Part shown: one piece after another, positions 58,417 through 64,000 of the stretch
How the letters are laid out: each line of letters starts with the position of its first letter
How positions within the stretch are numbered: position 1 is the first letter of the stretch
Source of the DNA: Candidatus Gastranaerophilales bacterium
Lineage (GTDB): Bacteria > Cyanobacteriota > Vampirovibrionia > Gastranaerophilales > Gastranaerophilaceae
Assembly: GCA_944325885.1 (NCBI GenBank)
Contig: CALVBT010000001.1
Coordinates: 280,037-344,036 of the forward strand
Direction of reading: 5' to 3'
Length of the DNA: 64,000 nt
The notes under the pieces: generated by a model
Told to the model about the DNA's origin: nothing
Databases searched by the model: none
Seen by the model: only the letters and a program-made list of their open reading frames with translations
Position numbers and translations under genes: made by a program

Positions 58417-60369
58417 TTAATAGAATTCGCCTACACCGAAGGTAAATGCACCTTTAGAGTTGCCGTCAGGTATACCTGTGAGTGGATAGCCCCAGTCGAT
58501 ACTCAACGGGCCAACACCCGGAACAAATACTCTTACACCAACACCTGCAGTAATTGCGTGGATAGGTCTGTTGTATATTTCATTAGTAACAGTTGACCCG
58601 TATATCTGACCTGCATCAACAAAGGCAGCAATTCTTATGTTGTCTAAGAATTTTGCATCCGTGATTCTGTCGATGAATGGAATTGGTGTCTGGAATTCTG
58701 CAGAACCCATCATAAAGCCGGAACCAGTACCTATACCGCTCATTCTAAAACCTCTGACAGTATATGGACCACCCAAACGGTATGCCATTACCTCAGGCAT
58801 ATCCCCGTGGATTTTGCCACCGGCTCTGAAGGCAAGTGATACTGATGATTTTTTTGCTACAGGATAGTATTTTTTGATACTTCCAGAAAGTTTTCCAAAT
58901 GTGTTTTCAAACTCGTCTACTGCCAGTGCTTCATCAAATCTTACGTTAGCAAAAACACCGCTTCTTGGCAGAGTAGCATTATCTCTTGTGTCATAAGTTA
59001 AACTTGGTGACAGTGTTAGGAACAATCCTCCCTGCAGTTGTTTTGCACGTTCAGATATAGGAATATTGTGCGCTGCATAGAGGTTTGCAATTTGTGATGC
59101 GTCGCCTTCTTTTACGTGAACATTTTCAATACCGATACCAAATGATCCGATAAGGTGAGGATAATTTGTAAACGCTCTTGAAATAGTTGATTCAATACCG
59201 AATCTCTGTTCAACGGCCAACGGAATCTGATAGCTGGCAAAGTCACGTCCAAATGCCTTAATCATAAGCGAGTTATCAGTACCTTTGAGTTTTGGCTCAA
59301 ACCAGCTGATTTCAGCCTGCAGGTTTGCTCTGTTGAGCATAGAGCTGTCAGCCATAACGACACCTGTACCGGCTAAGAAGTTAAGAGAAACTCTCTGTCC
59401 CAATCCTCTAAAGTTGCTGTCCGTAAATCCGGCTGTACCAAACAAACCTGTCGCAGTATCAAGACCGCCGCCCACTGAGATTGTCCCGGTTCTTTGTTCT
59501 TCAAGATGTATTGTGACATTGTAAAGGTCTGGATTCTCTTCATCACGTTCAATTGTCCTTTTTACATCTTTAAAGGCCTGTGTGCCGTATAATCGCATCA
59601 AATCCTGTTTTATCAAGTTTTCATTATAAATTGTTCCCGGCTGTGTGAGTACGTTTCTTCTTACAACAAATTCTTTTGTCTTTTTGTTGCCTTCGATGAT
59701 GATAGAGCCTATTTTCCCTTCATCAATGTTGATGTTAACCATACCATCGGGATCGTCGGTTACACTTGTTACTCTGGCAAGAATATAGCCCTGGCTTGCA
59801 TAATATTCTTGAATTTCTGTAATAGCGTCATTGAGTTTTAAAATGTTTTGGGGTTTGTTGAGCAACGAGTCCAGTATCTGGAGCAAATCGCCTGTGGCTA
59901 CAGAGTTGTTGCCTGTAATGTTGAAGTCGGTGATAGGAATATTTTCTTGTACGACAATTTTAAGTTTAATGTTTTTGTCATCAATTTTTACAGGGATGGC
60001 TTTCATTTTTTCGCTGAAATATCCCATGTCATAAATTGCTTTAAGGTTTTGTTGAATCGCTTCTACACTGTACGGGTCACCGGGTTTTATAGTGACGTGT
60101 TCCATAATTTCGGAAGTTGTTACAAGATTATTGCCGTATATTTCAACAGATTGAACCTTTATATCAGAAGTAACTTGAGTTTTTTCGGCTTGCAGATTTT
60201 TTGTATCCTGCTGAAATTTTTCCATCAGACTATCGCCTGAGTCTTGTGAGCCGTCAGGGATAGTTTGTTCAGTATTGTTTTTGTGTCTTTCCCAAAATTT
60301 TAATTTAGACCATTTTGAGCCGGCAGCATAAGCTGGGCATGTTTGTAATAAAAACAGTCCTAAAGACAA
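58417..60369 (-). CDS. bamA: Outer-membrane protein assembly factor BamA (Omp85)
   Basis: Omp85-family beta-barrel insertase. The 650 residues from TTG 60369 contain about three POTRA domains (about 68-145, 146-220, 221-300), fewer than the five of proteobacterial BamA and as in cyanobacterial Omp85, then a 16-strand barrel with the GGPYTVRGFRMSGIG signature and a final FTFGVGEFY. With the TTG start the signal peptide is truncated. An in-frame ATT at 60405 gives MSVVKNILTVIFLSLGLF and on to AYA/AG, a complete signal peptide with AGGA 8 nt upstream, so the true start is probably 60405 (662 residues). First gene of the minus-strand envelope operon. Confidence 0.93.
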   Translation of the reverse strand: MSLGLFLLQTCPAYAAGSKWSKLKFWERHKNNTEQTIPDGSQDSGDSLMEKFQQDTKNLQAEKTQVTSDIKVQSVEIYGNNLVTTSEIMEHVTIKPGDPYSVEAIQQNLKAIYDMGYFSEKMKAIPVKIDDKNIKLKIVVQENIPITDFNITGNNSVATGDLLQILDSLLNKPQNILKLNDAITEIQEYYASQGYILARVTSVTDDPDGMVNINIDEGKIGSIIIEGNKKTKEFVVRRNVLTQPGTIYNENLIKQDLMRLYGTQAFKDVKRTIERDEENPDLYNVTIHLEEQRTGTISVGGGLDTATGLFGTAGFTDSNFRGLGQRVSLNFLAGTGVVMADSSMLNRANLQAEISWFEPKLKGTDNSLMIKAFGRDFASYQIPLAVEQRFGIESTISRAFTNYPHLIGSFGIGIENVHVKEGDASQIANLYAAHNIPISERAKQLQGGLFLTLSPSLTYDTRDNATLPRSGVFANVRFDEALAVDEFENTFGKLSGSIKKYYPVAKKSSVSLAFRAGGKIHGDMPEVMAYRLGGPYTVRGFRMSGIGTGSGFMMGSAEFQTPIPFIDRITDAKFLDNIRIAAFVDAGQIYGSTVTNEIYNRPIHAITAGVGVRVFVPGVGPLSIDWGYPLTGIPDGNSKGAFTFGVGEFY

Positions 60370-60439
60370 AAATATAACAGTTAATATATTCTTAACAACT
60401 GAAATTGTTGAATTCCTATCTCAAATACTTCCAATAAAA

Positions 60440-60467
60440 ATTATAACTACAAAATAAAAAAGTACAA
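60440..60467 (-). promoter_or_regulatory. Promoter of the bamA-tonB operon
   Basis: On the minus strand TTGTAC (60462-60467) and TATAAT (60440-60445) with a 16-bp spacer, about 35 bp before the ATT at 60405. The rest of 60406-60756 is AT-rich and shows nothing else beyond the plus-strand promoter. Confidence 0.6.
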
Positions 60468-60610
60468 ATTAATATTGTAAAATTTGAAGAAATATTTATT
60501 TCAATAATATTTAATTTGTATGTGTATTGGTATACTATTTTTTGCACTGTAAATAACTTAATAAAGTGTTATAATAATTTTAACAATTCTTTAATTAATT
60601 ATTATTGATA

Positions 60611-60638
60611 TTGCAATGTTATGTCAATGTGATATAAT
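60611..60638 (+). promoter_or_regulatory. Candidate promoter of the FliD-like gene
   Basis: TTGCAA (60611-60616) and TATAAT (60633-60638) with a 16-bp spacer give a 5' leader of about 112 nt. A sigma28-type promoter was not evident. Confidence 0.5.
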
Positions 60639-60756
60639 GATGATATAAGATGTTAGCTGTTGTGAGTTTGATATATGACTATATACTACCGAAACAACTT
60701 CTATATATATAGAACAGTTTGCGCTGGTATGGACATATCAGAAAGGATAACCGGAT

Positions 60757-63700
60757 ATGGACTTATCGATTAATGGTGCAAACTCAGCCAGAATGCAGTC
60801 TTTGTCATCTCTGGTCAGTGATCTTATTTCAAAAAGAAGCGGAGTCAATGTCTCCTCTTCTGATATTGCGCTGCAAAGAAGTTCTCTTAATACAATAGAA
60901 TCTTTTTCTAATAGTACAAACAGTATCGATTCATCTTATGCATCATATATTAACAGTCTTCAACAGTCTATAGATTCGCTGACAAATCAAGCAGGCTCAG
61001 CAACAAGCAGGCTGGCAGAAATGACTGCTTTAAAAAGCTCATTCAACACAACATCTTCCACACTTGACAGTTTTATTAACAATATTAAAAATTCTACATC
61101 TAATTCAATCTATGACTATACAAACACAAATTCAAATGCAATTGATGTTGATATTTTTAATAACAATACCACATCACAGAGAATCGATTACAACATAATT
61201 CAAGTAGCAACAGCAACAACTGCAACAAGTAATGCACTAAAAGGCGTAAGCGTAGATTTACAAACAAAAATTAAAGATTTGTTTGCCGGTGCATACGACG
61301 GAACAAAAGTCACAGGTACACGAAGCGACATAAATGGAAAGACTACAATGTCACAGCTTGGTGTAACAACAGGTTCATTTGAAATTGGCGGACACACAAT
61401 CACTGTCAACGGTTCTGATACGGTTGATGATGTTATAGAAAAACTTCGTGTCCAGGGGTACGAAGCAGGCTTTGACCCCGAAAACAAATTCTATATCACA
61501 TCTTCAACTGAATCTCTTGCTATCAGAAACCAGAATACAAACTTTGCTGAGATAATGGGTCTTACTGTTTCCGGCGGAAGTTTTTCAATAAACGGGCAGG
61601 AAATATATATCAATGATGATACAACATTAGATTCTCTGTTAAATACAATCAATTCCGACGATAAATACGGTGTCGGAGCTACCTTTGTAGACGGCAAAAT
61701 TCAACTCATAGCCAACCAAACAGGCAACGTCTTAATAGAAATAGACAAAGGGTCGAGCAACTTTACTAACGCAATAGGCTTTACATCCGGCGGTACAATG
61801 CGTACCGACAATTTGGTTATCGGCTCGGGAGGTAAAAAACAAACTCTTACAGGCTCAGCTTCCGTTACAGAAGGTATGACAGGCTTTAGCGCAGGCAACT
61901 TTAAAATCACAACAACTCACAACGGTGATTCAAAAACCGTAGAATTTCAGGTAGAAGCAACAGATACTCTTGCTGATATTATTGCAAAAATCAATGATAG
62001 CGACCTTGGCATAACAGCTTCTATTAAAAACGGAAAACTGGAATTGTCACAAAACGAAGTCGGCACAGGCTACAATATCGTTGTAGAAGCCGGTTCCAGC
62101 GATTTTACCGAAAAAACAGGCTTTACCGATAAGGAACAATCTACGGGCATTCTCTCACCTGGGCTGGATGCTGACTATTTTACCCACATCAACGGTACAA
62201 AAGACATCGCAGACCCTGATGCCGCAAACGTTGTTACCGCAGGTTCTTTCAAAATCAACGGAAAAACAATTGAACTCACAGGCGGCAGCATAAACGATGC
62301 TATCGCTCAAATCAATCAATTTAGCGAAGAAATCGGTGTCGTCGCAGAACTAAAAGACGGAAAAGTTGTCTTGCGAAACAGACTGACTGGTACTGCTCCA
62401 TTGTATATTGAAGGCGGTACAAGTAACTTTGGCGCAATCACTGGTCTTACAACAGAAAGCAAAAATGCTGCCACTTCTACAGTAGGCAGTGCAGGTTCTG
62501 CATCAACAATGACCGGTACGGAAGATATAGAGCTAAACACTGCAGTTTCTTCATCTTCAATAAAAATTAACGGCACTATCGTAAATATCGCAGAAGGCAC
62601 AATCGAAAGTGCAATAGAAAATATTAATGCTGCCAGCGAGTTTACAAATGTAACCGCATCACTAAAAGATGGAAAACTTGTTTTGACAGAAACCAGAAAC
62701 GGAGCCTTGCCTATTACTGTCGAAGATATGAGCGGCAATTTTGGCGCAATCACTGGTATAATCGGATATACAGTAACTGCAGGTGAAGAAGAAAAATACG
62801 GTGCAACCCGTTCAATGGTTATTTCTTCACGAGAAGTCAATAATGCAACACAAATCAGCGAATCTACAATTAATATAAACGGCACAGATATAAACGTCTC
62901 CGGAACAATCCGTGACGTAATCAATACAATAAACGCACATAGCGCAGATACAGGCGTAGAAGCTTATATAAATACAGAAAATCAGCTGACCTTCCGTGCT
63001 ATCGAATACGGCGCAGTTGACGTTACCGTACAAATAAAATCAGGTGACCTGAGCCGTGTAATTGGTATGGGATCTTATACAACAACAGCAGGCTCAAATT
63101 CTCAGGTAGAAAAAATTTATGCAAGCGTAACCGGCGGTGTAACAGGTCTTGATAACTATTCACAAATTTTGACAGGCAGCTCTCTTGTGTTGTCTACAGT
63201 AGATGCAGAAACAGGCGCAGTTACAAAAACAGATATCGGCGTCAGCAGTATCACAACTATCGGCGATTTGATTTCAAAAATCAACTCAATGACGTCAAAA
63301 ACTAATATCGAAGCCAAATTGACTACAGATGGTTCATTGCAGCTTACTGCGACAACAGATACAGTACGCAGTATAGGTATAGAAATAGGCGGTACAGGCG
63401 ACCTCGGCAGAGTTACAGGCCTTGGAAACTATACAATTACAGGTACAACAGGTGACGGTGATGTCTCCAAACAAACTTTCAGTAATATCACTGGTACCAA
63501 TAACGTCACAGCAAATACACAAATTACCGATACACAGTTTACTTTGTCTTACGTCAACGATGCCGGTGTAAATGTTACATCACAGGTCTTTAGCTTCAAA
63601 ACAGGTCAGACACTGCAGGATGTAATGGATGCTGTCAACAATTCAAACTGGTATGTGCGTGCTGATATAAAAGATGGAAAATTTGTGTTCACTTCACGTG

Positions 63701-64000
63701 CAGTCGGTCCGTTTGACCTTAGCATAAATATTTTGAAAAATGATGACGGCACAACAGGTGACTTTGGCCGTGTAGTCGGTATGGCTACAATGTCTACTCT
63801 CAAGAATGACCCATCACAGCAGAGAAAAGACCCAGCCACTATCACCGGCGGTACTACAGGTTTAAAATTAACAGACGAGATAATGGGTTCTAATAGTATC
63901 ACTATATGGATGACCCGTCAAAATTCCTACACAGGCAAAGATACACAAACAGGCAGTGGAGATTTGTTATCCAAAGCTGCTACTATTACATTTAAAGATT
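60757..64000 (+). CDS. fliD: Giant FliD-like flagellar cap/hook-associated protein (3' end outside window)
   Basis: Open frame of at least 1081 residues, cut by the window edge. ATG 60757 has AAGGAT 9 nt upstream. The N-terminal 170 residues are Ser/Asn-rich helices followed by IDYNIIQVATATTATSNAL, matching the FliD N-terminal pattern. Then come at least eight tandem domains of about 70-100 residues with the flagellar-hook IN motif: (S)(F/I)xINGxxIxI, xTLxDLIxxINxx, GVxAxLKDGKLxLx, and a closing G(A)ITGL. FliD is usually 400-700 residues, so this is far larger. C-ending codons are common. A giant cap or adhesin exported through the flagellar system is likely. Confidence 0.72.
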   Translation, partial: MDLSINGANSARMQSLSSLVSDLISKRSGVNVSSSDIALQRSSLNTIESFSNSTNSIDSSYASYINSLQQSIDSLTNQAGSATSRLAEMTALKSSFNTTSSTLDSFINNIKNSTSNSIYDYTNTNSNAIDVDIFNNNTTSQRIDYNIIQVATATTATSNALKGVSVDLQTKIKDLFAGAYDGTKVTGTRSDINGKTTMSQLGVTTGSFEIGGHTITVNGSDTVDDVIEKLRVQGYEAGFDPENKFYITSSTESLAIRNQNTNFAEIMGLTVSGGSFSINGQEIYINDDTTLDSLLNTINSDDKYGVGATFVDGKIQLIANQTGNVLIEIDKGSSNFTNAIGFTSGGTMRTDNLVIGSGGKKQTLTGSASVTEGMTGFSAGNFKITTTHNGDSKTVEFQVEATDTLADIIAKINDSDLGITASIKNGKLELSQNEVGTGYNIVVEAGSSDFTEKTGFTDKEQSTGILSPGLDADYFTHINGTKDIADPDAANVVTAGSFKINGKTIELTGGSINDAIAQINQFSEEIGVVAELKDGKVVLRNRLTGTAPLYIEGGTSNFGAITGLTTESKNAATSTVGSAGSASTMTGTEDIELNTAVSSSSIKINGTIVNIAEGTIESAIENINAASEFTNVTASLKDGKLVLTETRNGALPITVEDMSGNFGAITGIIGYTVTAGEEEKYGATRSMVISSREVNNATQISESTININGTDINVSGTIRDVINTINAHSADTGVEAYINTENQLTFRAIEYGAVDVTVQIKSGDLSRVIGMGSYTTTAGSNSQVEKIYASVTGGVTGLDNYSQILTGSSLVLSTVDAETGAVTKTDIGVSSITTIGDLISKINSMTSKTNIEAKLTTDGSLQLTATTDTVRSIGIEIGGTGDLGRVTGLGNYTITGTTGDGDVSKQTFSNITGTNNVTANTQITDTQFTLSYVNDAGVNVTSQVFSFKTGQTLQDVMDAVNNSNWYVRADIKDGKFVFTSRAVGPFDLSINILKNDDGTTGDFGRVVGMATMSTLKNDPSQQRKDPATITGGTTGLKLTDEIMGSNSITIWMTRQNSYTGKDTQTGSGDLLSKAATITFKD

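Noticed and set aside
62316..62924. 202-codon minus-strand frame inside the FliD-like gene
   Set aside because: Antisense of the tandem IN-domain repeats, with a Ser/Pro/Val-rich composition typical of shadow frames; no Shine-Dalgarno.
1..64000. Insertion sequences, integrases, prophage or conjugation genes
   Set aside because: No transposase, integrase or phage structural gene was seen. The only long repeats are the autotransporter pair and the 59-bp exbD block.
1..64000. tRNA, rRNA or riboswitch genes
   Set aside because: I scanned the larger gaps by eye and found no tRNA cloverleaf or known riboswitch core; a covariance search could change this.

Overview
The window is an AT-rich bacterial chromosome segment of dense single-copy genes. 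It fits a Gram-negative, flagellated, probably fermentative relative of cyanobacteria, most likely Vampirovibrionia/Melainabacteria (for example Gastranaerophilales). Three things suggest this: an Omp85/BamA with about three POTRA domains, a RecG with a long cyanobacterial-style N-terminal extension, and many small proteins with a recurring N-terminal SF(G/K/Q) motif, which I associate from memory with this group. BamA, TonB/ExbB/ExbD, an MlaE-type permease and two autotransporters show an outer membrane. FliS, a FliT-like protein, a Maf glycosyltransferase and a FliD-like cap protein show a flagellum. I saw no phage, transposon, integrase, CRISPR array, tRNA or rRNA. The taxonomic call is inference.

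Layout. 1-6.3 kb holds ilvE, mlaE, clpB, a small SFG-motif protein, serB and dut. 6.4-10.6 kb holds the first large beta-helix autotransporter. 10.7-25.5 kb holds uvrB, a membrane protein, a TPR/YkgJ block, folP, two calcium-motif paralogues, a bifunctional (p)ppGpp enzyme, secG, yqeG, a U32 peptidase-family gene, rpsU and a uridine-kinase-like gene. 25.6-28.7 kb holds a second copy of the autotransporter. 28.7-38.4 kb holds rlmN, Maf, dtd, a zinc-ribbon/Gln-Gly-Arg-repeat protein with rimM-trmD, a receiver-STAS protein and rpiB. 38.4-47.7 kb is mostly minus strand: a phosphomevalonate-kinase-like gene, recG, an adenylate cyclase, a CDF transporter, a FliT-like gene, fliS, a degenerate HerA-like/Tudor fusion and cobO. 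47.8-52.7 kb holds a folate gene, two small hypothetical genes, an EF-hand helical protein and a YkgJ protein. 52.8-60.4 kb is an envelope operon reading bamA, a periplasmic protein, tonB, exbB, exbD, exbD, TPR. From 60.76 kb to the window edge runs a giant FliD-like protein.

Most striking is the pair of autotransporter loci. Each begins with the same leader (SD, ATG, 25 codons) and then a poly-G tract, 9 G at the first locus and 11 G at the second. The leader frame joins the signal peptide and passenger only when the tract has 10 G (or 7 or 13). As assembled both loci are therefore out of frame from the leader ATG, one by -1 and one by +1. This is the signature of phase variation by slipped-strand mispairing. 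The two genes share near-identical 5' leaders and 3' beta-barrel halves but carry about 15 versus 5 passenger repeats, so they look like a duplicated, phase-variable, length-variable surface adhesin pair.

Second in interest is the 747-residue protein at 44.5-46.8 kb. It looks like a HerA-type ATPase fold with no recognisable Walker A motif, joined through a very acidic linker to the Tudor-like tail normally found at the C-terminus of UvrD/PcrA helicases. Other points are a FliD-like protein with at least eight tandem flagellar-hook IN domains, a DHPS with Ser in place of the almost invariant loop-1 Phe, a probable ATT start for bamA, and candidate leaderless transcripts.
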